Part shown: piece after piece, positions 1-5,655 of the stretch | How positions within the stretch are numbered: the stretch's first letter is position 1 | How the letters are laid out: each line of letters begins with the position of its first letter | Assembly: GCA_023415075.1 (NCBI GenBank) | Contig: JAEZLU010000072.1 | Span: 1-13,848 of the forward strand | Direction of reading: 5' to 3' | Origin: Bacillota bacterium | GTDB lineage: Bacteria > Bacillota > Negativicutes > Sporomusales > UBA7701 | Length of the DNA: 13,848 nucleotides | Notes under the pieces: generated by a model | What the model was told of the DNA's origin: nothing | The model's database searches: none | The model's input: only the letters and a program-made list of their open reading frames with translations | Made by a program: the position numbers and the translations under genes

Positions 1-16
1 CAAGGAGGACAGGGTT

Positions 17-421
17 ATGGATGGATTGACGCTGGCCGACTGCCGGCGACTTACCGACTGGGTTATGACGAAGGCGGCCGGCGACGGCGGCAAGCCTGTG
101 GCTATCGCTATCTGCGACGGCGCCGGCTACCTTATCTCACTGACCATGATGGACGGTGTACCAGTCCGCAGCGCTCATTTCGCCCAGCACAAGGCCTACA
201 CCGCGGCCCGCATGCAGGCGGCGTCGGGGGCCTTCGGGGCGCGGATAAAAAAGGAAGAAGTAGATATCCGCTTCTACTGCGACCCCAAGCTAACCGGCCT
301 GCCCGGGGGGGCACCAATTGTCGCTGACGGCGGCCGGGTGATCGGCGCCATCGGCATCAGCGGCCGGCCGTCGGCTGACGACCAGCAACTGGCTGATGCG
401 GCTGCCGCCATCGTAAGATAA
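17..421 (+). CDS. GlcG/HbpS-family (DUF336) protein
   Basis: A 134-residue protein resembling the GlcG/HbpS (DUF336) family, small alpha/beta proteins that include heme-binding and glycolate-operon members. What shows it: an N-terminal helix (LTLADCRRLTDWVM), the strand VAIAICDGAGYLISLTMMDG at about 28-47, the helix with HFAQHKAYTAARM at about 54-66, and the glycine-rich C-terminal strand with GGAPIV and VIGAIGISG at about 97-116. The length is normal for the family. The start is the ATG at 17, preceded by AGGAGG-like AAGGAGGA at 2-9. Nothing is visible upstream, so it may be the last gene of an operon or stand alone. A terminator hairpin begins 7 bases after the stop. The substrate cannot be read from the sequence. 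Confidence 0.85.
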   Translation: MDGLTLADCRRLTDWVMTKAAGDGGKPVAIAICDGAGYLISLTMMDGVPVRSAHFAQHKAYTAARMQAASGAFGARIKKEEVDIRFYCDPKLTGLPGGAPIVADGGRVIGAIGISGRPSADDQQLADAAAAIVR

Positions 422-427
422 GATAAA

Positions 428-451
428 GCCCCGGCGACAAGCTCGCCGGGG
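428..451. repeat. Left copy of duplicated terminator hairpin (24-base direct repeat)
   Basis: Perfect hairpin with 9-base arms CCCCGGCGA (429-437) and TCGCCGGGG (443-451) around the loop CAAGC. The 24 bases 428-451 recur exactly at 710-733. This left copy is followed by TCAGG and not by a T run, so it is not a complete terminator. It reads as the target-site-duplicated half of a terminator split by the element at 452-709. Confidence 0.85.
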
Positions 452-709
452 TCAGGCTGTCGATAAAGGCCCATCTGCGGCGTACCCGCAAGGGGCAGGC
501 CGCAGTTCTAAGCGCTGAAGCGCTAAGAACTTGCGCACTTGCTCCCCCCCGACCGCTATGCCATCCGTGGCGCGGTCGGGACTAGGCCCGTCCTGGGCCG
601 TCGTCAAAGCGCTTGCTTGCGTACGTCCCGCAGTACGCGTCGCGACGCGCTTTTACGGTGCACCTTGCATCTGGACCTTTCTAGCCAGCCTGGGTTTGTC
701 AACACTCTG
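452..709 (+). mobile_element. MITE-like element, copy 1 (258 bases), inserted in a terminator
   Basis: Non-coding element bounded by the identical 24-base hairpin repeats 428-451 and 710-733. It shares a left arm (453-483) with 4541-4571 reversed (about 3 differences in 31) and a right arm (604-709) with 4429-4534 reversed (about 11 substitutions in the first 90 bases plus one single-base indel). The ends form an imperfect inverted repeat: CAGGCTGTCGATAAAG at the left, and CAGAGTGTTGACAAAC when the right end is reverse-complemented (11 of 16 match). Relative to copy 2 it carries two extra segments, 484-539 and 546-603, rich in hairpins. The right arm holds a conserved palindrome GCGTAC/GTACGC (619-624, 633-638). 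No plausible protein is encoded. A MITE-like nature is inferred from two copies. Confidence 0.7.
475..599. repeat. Run of four hairpins inside copy 1 of the element
   Basis: Consecutive inverted repeats: CTGCGGC (475-481) with GCCGCAG (499-505), enclosing CCC-GCAA-GGG (485-494, a GNRA-type loop); an arm at 504-516 with 519-531 (12 of 13 paired, 2-base loop); CCCGACCGC (548-556) with GCGGTCGGG (572-580); and GGCCC (585-589) with GGGCC (595-599). Most of this lies in segments missing from copy 2. It could fold as RNA or act as a REP-like DNA structure; the function is unknown. Confidence 0.75.
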
Positions 710-739
710 GCCCCGGCGACAAGCTCGCCGGGGCTTTTT
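710..739 (+). terminator. Rho-independent terminator, right copy of the duplicated hairpin
   Basis: Same hairpin as 428-451 (stem CCCCGGCGA/TCGCCGGGG, 711-733), here followed by CTTTTT (734-739). This is the functional half of the terminator that originally ended the GlcG/HbpS-family gene, now moved about 280 bases downstream by the inserted element. Confidence 0.85.
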
Positions 740-811
740 GTGCCTGTGCGGGGGCCTTTTCTTGCCATCATAATCGCCCGCCAAGCGGTTAAAAATAATG
801 ACAACATCTCT

Positions 812-840
812 TTGACAATCGGCAGCATATTTGGTATATT
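812..840 (+). promoter_or_regulatory. Sigma-A-type promoter of the iscR-nifS-nifU-mnmA operon
   Basis: TTGACA (812-817), a 17-base spacer, and TATATT (835-840), close to the vegetative consensus. The expected transcript start is near 847, about 44 bases before the GTG of iscR. TGACAA occurs twice in direct orientation (799-804 and 813-818), the second overlapping the -35 box. Self-repression by IscR would be expected at this promoter, but I could not identify a clear palindromic IscR operator. Confidence 0.8.
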
Positions 841-890
841 TAAAGCAAAGAAATCCTATCGTATTACTCGGAAAAGAGGGTGAGGTTGCT

Positions 891-1310
891 GTGAAGCTGT
901 CGACAAAGGGACGATACGGGGTATCGGCGATGTACGATCTTGCCCTCCACTACGGGCAGGGGCCGATTTCCCTGAAAAGCGTGGCCCAGCGTCAGGGGAT
1001 TTCCGAGCACTATTTGGAACAACTTATGGGTATCCTGCGCAAGGCCGGCTATGTCAAGAGCATCCGCGGCGCCCAGGGCGGCTATACGCTGACCAGGGAG
1101 CCGTCGCAGATAACGGTTGGCGATATCATCCGCATCATGGAGGGGCCGATCGCCCCGGTGGACTGTCTGCTGACCGATGCCAGCGACAACGAATACTGTA
1201 TGCGGGCCAAGACCTGCGTCACCCGGGGCGTATGGGCCAAAGTCCGCGATAGTATCGTCGGCGTGCTTGACTCGATTTCGCTGGCCGATCTGGCTAAAGA
1301 AGAAAAATAG
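891..1310 (+). CDS. iscR: Rrf2-family Fe-S cluster regulator, IscR type
   Basis: A 139-residue Rrf2-family transcription factor likely to control Fe-S cluster and cysteine-sulfur genes. The N-terminal winged helix-turn-helix is clear: MKLSTKGRYGVSAMYDLA, SLKSVAQRQGISEHYLEQL (about 27-45), and the wing SIRGAQGGYTL (57-67). Three cysteines, C92, C103 and C109, lie where IscR binds its [2Fe-2S] cluster. B. subtilis CymR, in the equivalent gene position, lacks this triad, so a cluster-binding IscR-like protein fits better. The spacing here is CX10CX5C, whereas E. coli IscR has CX5CX5C. The start is the GTG at 891, preceded by GAGGGTGAGG (876-885); an in-frame upstream extension to 831 would overlap the promoter and lacks family similarity. 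It is the first gene of the operon, 14 bases before nifS, and is likely autoregulated. Confidence 0.9.
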   Translation: MKLSTKGRYGVSAMYDLALHYGQGPISLKSVAQRQGISEHYLEQLMGILRKAGYVKSIRGAQGGYTLTREPSQITVGDIIRIMEGPIAPVDCLLTDASDNEYCMRAKTCVTRGVWAKVRDSIVGVLDSISLADLAKEEK

Positions 1311-1324
1311 TTAGGAGAGAGAAC

Positions 1325-2539
1325 ATGAGACGCATTTATTTCGACCATTCGGCCACCACCCCGGTCGACAAAGAAGTCGCTGCCCTTGCGTTAGAATACA
1401 TGACCGACAAGTTCGGCAACGCGTCGAGCATCCACAGCTTCGGGCGCGAGGCCCGCAAGGCCGTGGACGAGGCCAGGCGGCAGCTGGCGTCCCTTCTGGG
1501 GGCCGAAACCAACGAGATATTTTTCACCAGCGGCGGTACCGAGGCCGACAACCTGGCCATCAAAGGAGTGGCCTTTGCCAACCGCAAGAAAGGCAACCAC
1601 ATAATCACATCGGCGATCGAGCATCATGCCATTCTCCATACCTGCGAGTATCTGGAGAAGTACCACGGGTTCAAGATCACCTATCTGCCGGTGGACGAAT
1701 ACGGCATGATCCGTATGGAGGACCTGCGGGCCGCCATCACCGATCAAACAATACTTATCACCATAATGTTTGCCAACAACGAGGTCGGCACCGTTCAGCC
1801 GGTGAAGGAAATCGGCAAACTGGCCCGTGAAAAGGGCATCTATTTTCACACCGACGCCGTTCAGGCAGTAGGGAACTATCCCATCGACGTCAAAGATATG
1901 AATATCGACCTTTTGTCGCTGTCCGGCCACAAGTTCCACGCACCCAAAGGGGTCGGCGCCCTCTACATCCGGCGCGGCGTTCGGATTGAAGCTGTCCAGC
2001 ACGGCGGCGGCCACGAGCGCAATATGCGGGCCGGCACCGAGAACGTTCCCGGCATCGTCGGGCTCGGCAAGGCGGCTGAGTTAGCCCAGCGGGACATGAC
2101 CAAAAAGATGGCTTATCTGACCGGGCTGCGGGACCGGATAATCAGCGAGGTAATGGCCAAGATTCCCCACGTCAAGCTCAACGGCCATCCGACTGAGCGG
2201 CTGCCAGGCAACGCCAACTTCAGCTTTCTGTTCGTTGAGGGCGAATCGCTGCTTCTCAATCTCGACCTCAAGGGCATCGGCGCTTCCAGCGGCTCGGCCT
2301 GCACCTCCGGTTCGCTCGATCCATCCCACGTGCTGCTGGCGATGGGCCTCACCCACGAGGTGGCTCACGGGTCGCTCAGGATTACCCTCGGCAAGGACAA
2401 CACCGAGGCCGAGGTCGAGTACCTGCTCGAGGTGCTGCCGGAGATCCTCGAACGTCTACGGGCAATGTCGCCGCTCTACGGCGAGGCGGCCTTGACCAAG
2501 GTGGCCAACCCCTGCAGCGAGTGTCACGTTCATCACTAA
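1325..2539 (+). CDS. nifS: Cysteine desulfurase, NifS/IscS family
   Basis: A 404-residue PLP-dependent enzyme that converts cysteine to alanine and passes the persulfide to NifU and MnmA. Visible signatures: YFDHSATTP (5-13), the FTSGGTEADNLAIKG cofactor loop (67-81), the H100-H101 region, DAVQ (177-180), the PLP lysine K203 in SLSGHKFHAPKG, RAGTENV (235-241), and the mobile catalytic C326 in GSACTSG. The short catalytic loop is NifS/IscS (class I) type. After the catalytic domain there is a C-terminal tail ending CSECHVHH (C397, C400, H401, H403, H404), which could bind metal. ATG start at 1325 with AGGAGA at 1313-1318. It is followed after 29 bases by nifU and corresponds to B. subtilis yrvO upstream of trmU. 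Confidence 0.95.
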   Translation: MRRIYFDHSATTPVDKEVAALALEYMTDKFGNASSIHSFGREARKAVDEARRQLASLLGAETNEIFFTSGGTEADNLAIKGVAFANRKKGNHIITSAIEHHAILHTCEYLEKYHGFKITYLPVDEYGMIRMEDLRAAITDQTILITIMFANNEVGTVQPVKEIGKLAREKGIYFHTDAVQAVGNYPIDVKDMNIDLLSLSGHKFHAPKGVGALYIRRGVRIEAVQHGGGHERNMRAGTENVPGIVGLGKAAELAQRDMTKKMAYLTGLRDRIISEVMAKIPHVKLNGHPTERLPGNANFSFLFVEGESLLLNLDLKGIGASSGSACTSGSLDPSHVLLAMGLTHEVAHGSLRITLGKDNTEAEVEYLLEVLPEILERLRAMSPLYGEAALTKVANPCSECHVHH

Positions 2540-2568
2540 TATTAATGCTATAGACGGGAGAGAAATTT

Positions 2569-2943
2569 ATGTACACCGAGAAAGTAATGGACCATTTCAC
2601 CAACCCCCGCAACGTCGGCGAGATCAAGGACGCCAGCGGCATCGGCGAGGTGGGCAACGCCAAGTGCGGCGATATTATGCGCATTTACCTCAAAGTGGAC
2701 GACAACGACGTCATCACCGACGTGAAGTTCAAGACTTTCGGCTGCGGCGCGGCCATTGCCACCAGCAGCATGGTGACCGAGATGGTCAAGGGCAAGAAGC
2801 TTGAAGAGGCCCTGAAGATTTCCAACGAGGCGGTGGCGGAGGCTCTTGACGGGTTGCCGCCGGTCAAGATGCACTGTTCGAACCTTGCGGCCGACGCATT
2901 GCACGAGGCCATCAAGGACTATATCGCCAAAAAGGGAAAGTGA
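2569..2943 (+). CDS. nifU: Fe-S cluster scaffold protein, NifU/IscU N-terminal type
   Basis: A 124-residue single-domain scaffold on which the Fe-S cluster is built from NifS-derived sulfur. The three cluster-binding cysteines are in family contexts: C33 in NAKCGD with the neighbouring D35, C59 in FGCGAA, and C103 in MHCSNLA. The N-terminus YTEKVMDHFTNPRNVGE is typical. There is no C-terminal Nfu or ferredoxin domain, so this is the short IscU-like form that usually partners nifS in anaerobic Firmicutes. ATG start at 2569, preceded by GGGAGAG at 2555-2561. The distance to mnmA is only 4 bases, so translation is probably coupled. Confidence 0.95.
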   Translation: MYTEKVMDHFTNPRNVGEIKDASGIGEVGNAKCGDIMRIYLKVDDNDVITDVKFKTFGCGAAIATSSMVTEMVKGKKLEEALKISNEAVAEALDGLPPVKMHCSNLAADALHEAIKDYIAKKGK

Positions 2944-2947
2944 TGTC

Positions 2948-4039
2948 ATGACGGCCAAACCTAGAGTGGTGGTGGCCATGAGCGGAGGGGTGGACAGTTC
3001 TTTGACTGCCGCCCTTCTTGTGCGCCAGGGTTACGATGTTATCGGCGCGACCATGCAGATTTGGGACAGCGAGCGCGAGGACAGCCCCGAGGAGCGGGGC
3101 TGCTGTTCACTGTCGGCGGTCGACGACGCCAGACGGGTAGCCGACCGGCTGGACATCCCTTACTATGTACTCAACTTCCGCGAGATGTTCCAGCAAACGG
3201 TCGTCGACTACTTCGTCCGCGAGTACGCCGCCGGCCGGACTCCCAATCCCTGCATCGCCTGCAACCGCCACGTCAAGTTCGAGGGGCTGCTGCAGCGGGC
3301 CCGGGCCCTGGGAGCCGAGTATGTAGCCACCGGCCATTATGCCCGCATTGGCTACGACGCCGCCTACGGCCGCTATCTCCTCCGCAAGGGGGTTGACAGC
3401 GCCAAGGACCAGTCGTACGCCCTTTATCATCTGAATCAGGACAGCCTGCAGCATTTTCTGATGCCGCTGGGCGACTACACCAAAGTTGAAACGCGGCAGT
3501 TGGCCCGTGAGTTCGGCCTGGCGGTGGCGGACAAGCCTGACAGCCAGGAAATCTGCTTTGTGCCGGACGACGACTACGCCGCTTTTCTTGCCGACAAGGC
3601 ACCGGAGAGCCTTAAGCCGGGCAACATCGTCGACACTGCCGGCCGGTTGCTTGGCCGCCACCGTGGACTGCCGCTGTACACTGTCGGCCAGCGCAAGGGC
3701 CTGGGCCTGGCGGCTGGCCGGCCACTTTATGTCGTGGCCCTTGACAGCGACCGCAACGAGCTTATTGTCGGCGACGACAACGACGTGTTTGCCGGTGAGC
3801 TGATAGCCGGTGATCTGAACTTCATCGCCGTCGACGAACTGACGGCGCCGCTTGCCTGCACCGCCAAGATCCGCTACAGCGCCCGCGCCGCTGTGGCTAT
3901 GGTGACGCCGCTGGCGGACGGCCGGGTAAACGTCCGCTTTGCCGAGCCGCAGCGGGCCATTACCCCCGGCCAGTCTGTCGTCTTTTACGATGGCGACATC
4001 GTCATCGGCGGCGGGATAATCAGTCAGGCGGTAAGATAA
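2948..4039 (+). CDS. mnmA: tRNA 2-thiouridylase MnmA
   Basis: A 363-residue ATP-dependent enzyme that thiolates U34 of tRNAs for Lys, Glu and Gln, using sulfur relayed from NifS. Motifs: the PP-loop SGGVDSS (12-18), NPCIACNRHVKF (100-111) with catalytic C102, ATGHYAR (127-133), KDQSYALY (153-160), EICFVPDDD (201-209) with C203 as persulfide cysteine, and the GQRKGLG segment in the central domain, followed by the C-terminal beta-barrel. C102 and C203 match the two active cysteines known in E. coli MnmA (C102, C199). I chose the ATG at 2948 because residues from here match the family; the 34 in-frame codons upstream lie within nifU. The ribosome site GGGAAAG overlaps the end of nifU. The placement next to nifS supports a dedicated sulfur supply. 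Confidence 0.95.
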   Translation: MTAKPRVVVAMSGGVDSSLTAALLVRQGYDVIGATMQIWDSEREDSPEERGCCSLSAVDDARRVADRLDIPYYVLNFREMFQQTVVDYFVREYAAGRTPNPCIACNRHVKFEGLLQRARALGAEYVATGHYARIGYDAAYGRYLLRKGVDSAKDQSYALYHLNQDSLQHFLMPLGDYTKVETRQLAREFGLAVADKPDSQEICFVPDDDYAAFLADKAPESLKPGNIVDTAGRLLGRHRGLPLYTVGQRKGLGLAAGRPLYVVALDSDRNELIVGDDNDVFAGELIAGDLNFIAVDELTAPLACTAKIRYSARAAVAMVTPLADGRVNVRFAEPQRAITPGQSVVFYDGDIVIGGGIISQAVR

Positions 4040-4065
4040 GGCAGTTCGCTTCAGGAGGATTGAAA

Positions 4066-4365
4066 ATGGCCAAAATACCTAAAAACCGGCAGGATTCCGA
4101 GATGTTTGGCAAAATGGCGGAAGAGGCCAGTTTTGAGCATGAAAGCGACGGCCATCCTGTCGCCAGGCCGGTGAAAAGCGAAACGAAAAAAGCGGCCTAC
4201 GCCGACTTTTTGCCGCCGCAGCTGCAGGAAGACCTTGGCAAGGCGCTGCTGGCTCTCAAAGTAAAGCTCTACAAAGACGGTATTGTCGATTATGGGATAA
4301 AAGTCGCCTGCGAAGCCGACCGGATCGTACTCAAGGCCGTACCGGCGAAAACAAAGCCGAAGTAG
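4066..4365 (+). CDS. Small protein of unknown function at the end of the mnmA operon
   Basis: A 99-residue protein I do not recognise. The first 45 residues are charged and low in hydrophobics (MAKIPKNRQDSEMFGKMAEE...), probably flexible. Residues 46-94 look folded, with an amphipathic helix around FLPPQLQEDLGKALLALKVKLY (49-69) and strand-like IVDYGIKVACEADRIVLKAV (73-92). There is a single cysteine, C82. No signal peptide or membrane segment is seen. The start is the ATG at 4066, 7 bases after AGGAGG (4053-4058); a TTG two codons earlier is too close to that site. It begins 26 bases after mnmA and is followed by a terminator hairpin, so it is the last gene of the operon. It looks like a real gene, because its ribosome site is strong and its codon use matches its neighbours. 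Confidence 0.75.
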   Translation: MAKIPKNRQDSEMFGKMAEEASFEHESDGHPVARPVKSETKKAAYADFLPPQLQEDLGKALLALKVKLYKDGIVDYGIKVACEADRIVLKAVPAKTKPK

Positions 4366-4405
4366 GCGCCGTGCCACCTGTAACCGACAAAAGAAGAAAA
4401 GTGCC

Positions 4406-4428
4406 GAGAGCACCGGAAGGTGCTCTTT
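4406..4428. repeat. Left copy of a second duplicated terminator hairpin (23-base direct repeat)
   Basis: Hairpin with arms AGAGCACC (4407-4414) and GGTGCTCT (4419-4426) around a GGAA loop. The 23 bases 4406-4428 recur exactly at 4572-4594. This copy is followed by only three Ts and then AG, so the T run is truncated compared with the right copy. Confidence 0.85.
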
Positions 4429-4571
4429 AGAATGCAGACAAACCCCAGGTTGCCGAGAAAGTTCCAGATGCAAGGCGCGCCGGAAAAGCGCGCCGCGCCG
4501 CGTACTGTGAGACGTACGCAAGCAAGCGCTTTGAGGAGCAACGCCGCAGATGGGACTTTGTCGACAACCTG
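4429..4571 (-). mobile_element. MITE-like element, copy 2 (143 bases), inserted in a terminator
   Basis: Inverted relative to copy 1 (452-709). Bases 4429-4534 match copy 1 right arm 604-709 reversed, and 4541-4571 match left arm 453-483 reversed. The six bases between them (4535-4540) correspond to 540-545 of copy 1, so copy 2 lacks the two hairpin-rich segments of copy 1. The palindrome GCGTAC/GTACGC (4500-4505, 4514-4519) is kept while its 8-base loop differs. A second hairpin, GGCGCGC with GCGCGCC, lies at 4474-4494 and is degenerate in copy 1. The element is flanked by 23-base direct repeats, each containing an entire terminator hairpin. No coding capacity. Confidence 0.7.
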
Positions 4572-4602
4572 GAGAGCACCGGAAGGTGCTCTTTTGTTTT
4601 TG
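4572..4602 (+). terminator. Rho-independent terminator of the iscR-mnmA operon, right copy
   Basis: Stem AGAGCACC (4573-4580), loop GGAA, stem GGTGCTCT (4585-4592), followed by TTTTGTTTTT. It is the intact half of the terminator split by the inserted element. The original terminator would have lain about 40 bases after the stop of the small gene at 4066-4365. Confidence 0.85.
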
Positions 4603-4682
4603 GCCCAATGCAGGTAACAGATCTAAATAAAAGACGAATGGACTGGCAATACTATTAGCGACAATCTGTTCGGGAGGGCAAC

Positions 4683-5204
4683 ATGCAGAAACTGCGCAGC
4701 TTGCTCGGCCTGCCGGTGCTGGAGATCGATAGCGGCACCCAGATTGGCGAAGTACTGGAAGTGGTATTGAGCATCGAACGTGCCGCTTTCGTGGGGTTGG
4801 TAATCGGTGGTTCTTCCTGGTTCGGCCAGGAGCGGGGCATTCTGTTCGCCGACATTTACGCCATTGGCCGCGACGCGGTGACGGTGCGCAGTGCCGAGGC
4901 GGTGCAGGACTTCGCGGCCATTCTCGCCGCGGACGGGGTCGGCAAGCTGGCCGTCCTGTGCGACAAGCCGGTCTACAGCGAAACCGGCGATTTCCTCGGC
5001 CGGGTAGCCGACGTGCTCTGCAACGCAGACACCGGCGAAGTCCGCTTTTACGAACTGTCGGACGGACTGATTACCGATCTTCTGAGCGGCCGGCGGCTCA
5101 TGCCGCTGCCGGTGGCCCAGGTGACGAACGAGGACCGGCTGATTGTGCCCGAGGCTATGGCCAGTCTGTTGCCGGCCGATCATGATTCAGGTGGTGTAGT
5201 GTGA
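4683..5204 (+). CDS. PRC-barrel domain protein, YrrD-like
   Basis: A 173-residue protein with two PRC-barrel repeats. The first spans about residues 4-70 (LLGLPVLEIDSGTQIGEVLEV, with a GLVIGG strand). The second spans about 88-160 (VLCDKPVYSETGDFLGRVADV, then GEVRFYELSDGLI). PRC barrels are small beta domains found in RimM and photosynthetic reaction centre subunit H. It corresponds by position and type to B. subtilis yrrD, between mnmA and alaS; the function of that family is not established. No signal peptide or membrane span is seen. ATG start at 4683 with GGGAGGG at 4672-4678. The next gene begins directly after its TGA, so translation is probably coupled. No convincing promoter was found between the upstream terminator and this gene. 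Confidence 0.85.
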   Translation: MQKLRSLLGLPVLEIDSGTQIGEVLEVVLSIERAAFVGLVIGGSSWFGQERGILFADIYAIGRDAVTVRSAEAVQDFAAILAADGVGKLAVLCDKPVYSETGDFLGRVADVLCNADTGEVRFYELSDGLITDLLSGRRLMPLPVAQVTNEDRLIVPEAMASLLPADHDSGGVV

Positions 5205-5408
5205 ATGGTTTCATGCCCTATTTGCGCACGGAGTGCGGTAGGCAAGGTGGGGGCGGAACAGTATTATTGCTGGGAATGTTGCGTCGAATTCGCCCTGCGG
5301 GGCGAGCAGGTAAAAATTTTCAACGTCGAATCTGACGGCAGCCTGACTCTGTACGCCGACCCTCTGCCTGGGGCGGTGAATTTTGCAAGGCAAGAAGGGG
5401 GATTGTGA
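5205..5408 (+). CDS. Small zinc-ribbon-like protein
   Basis: A 67-residue protein with paired cysteines C4-P-I-C7 and C22-W-E-C25 (followed by C26), the pattern of a four-cysteine zinc ribbon. The rest is predicted beta-strand (QVKIFNVESDGSLTLYAD, about 36-53). The ATG at 5205 follows the TGA of the PRC-barrel gene with no gap, and GGTGGTG upstream is the only ribosome-site-like sequence, so translational coupling is likely. Its TGA overlaps the ATG of the next gene by one base. I do not recognise a named family. Its location suggests it works with the two flanking small genes, but the task is unknown. Confidence 0.75.
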   Translation: MVSCPICARSAVGKVGAEQYYCWECCVEFALRGEQVKIFNVESDGSLTLYADPLPGAVNFARQEGGL

Positions 5409-5605
5409 TGCGCAGCAATTTTTGGCAGGGACTGTTGTGGGGCAGTGTGATGGGTACGGTGCTTGGCGCTATCATGGGTCCGCTGATGAAACCGCAGAGG
5501 AAACCGCTGATGGAGCGCGGCGTCGAGGCTGTCCAGCATAGGACCGACGATCTTATGCGACAGGCCCGGCGGGTCCGCAAACGGATCATGAAGAAGCTGG
5601 ACTAG
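5408..5605 (+). CDS. Small membrane protein, YtxH-like
   Basis: A 65-residue protein with one glycine-rich membrane span (about residues 6-27, FWQGLLWGSVMGTVLGAIMGPL) followed by a strongly basic, helical tail (RTDDLMRQARRVRKRIMKKLD). The layout resembles YtxH-type proteins, small single-span proteins of unclear or stress-related function. The ATG at 5408 shares its first base with the stop of the preceding gene (TGATG), and AAGGGGG lies just upstream; a GTG one codon earlier is also possible. The tail would face the cytoplasm by the positive-inside rule. A stable hairpin follows its stop. Confidence 0.75.
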   Translation: MRSNFWQGLLWGSVMGTVLGAIMGPLMKPQRKPLMERGVEAVQHRTDDLMRQARRVRKRIMKKLD

Positions 5606-5609
5606 GGGA

Positions 5610-5640
5610 AAGGAGGAGGCCGCAAGGTCTCTTCTTTATT
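5610..5640 (+). terminator. Probable Rho-independent terminator with GCAA loop
   Basis: A 12-pair stem from 5610-5621 and 5626-5637, including three G-T pairs, closed by a GCAA tetraloop and ending in TTCTTTATTT. It separates the three small genes from the permease gene. Because the permease gene starts only 16 bases downstream and no separate promoter is seen, partial read-through (attenuation) is possible. Confidence 0.6.
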
Positions 5641-5655
5641 TACAGGAGAAATCCC

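Noticed and set aside
428..733. CRISPR-like pair of repeats around a spacer
   Set aside because: Only two repeats, a 258-base interval, no cas genes, and the repeat is a terminator hairpin.
531..883. Overlapping open frames of 80-114 codons in the repeat element and iscR promoter region
   Set aside because: They have no ribosome site, run through the hairpins, the terminator and the promoter, and resemble no protein family.
1391..2014. Reverse-strand open frame of 207 codons opposite nifS
   Set aside because: A mirror of nifS codon bias; no ribosome site and no family resemblance.
4051..4608. Reverse-strand open frame of 185 codons
   Set aside because: It crosses the repeat element and both terminator hairpins and lies antisense to the small gene at 4066-4365, which has a clear ribosome site.
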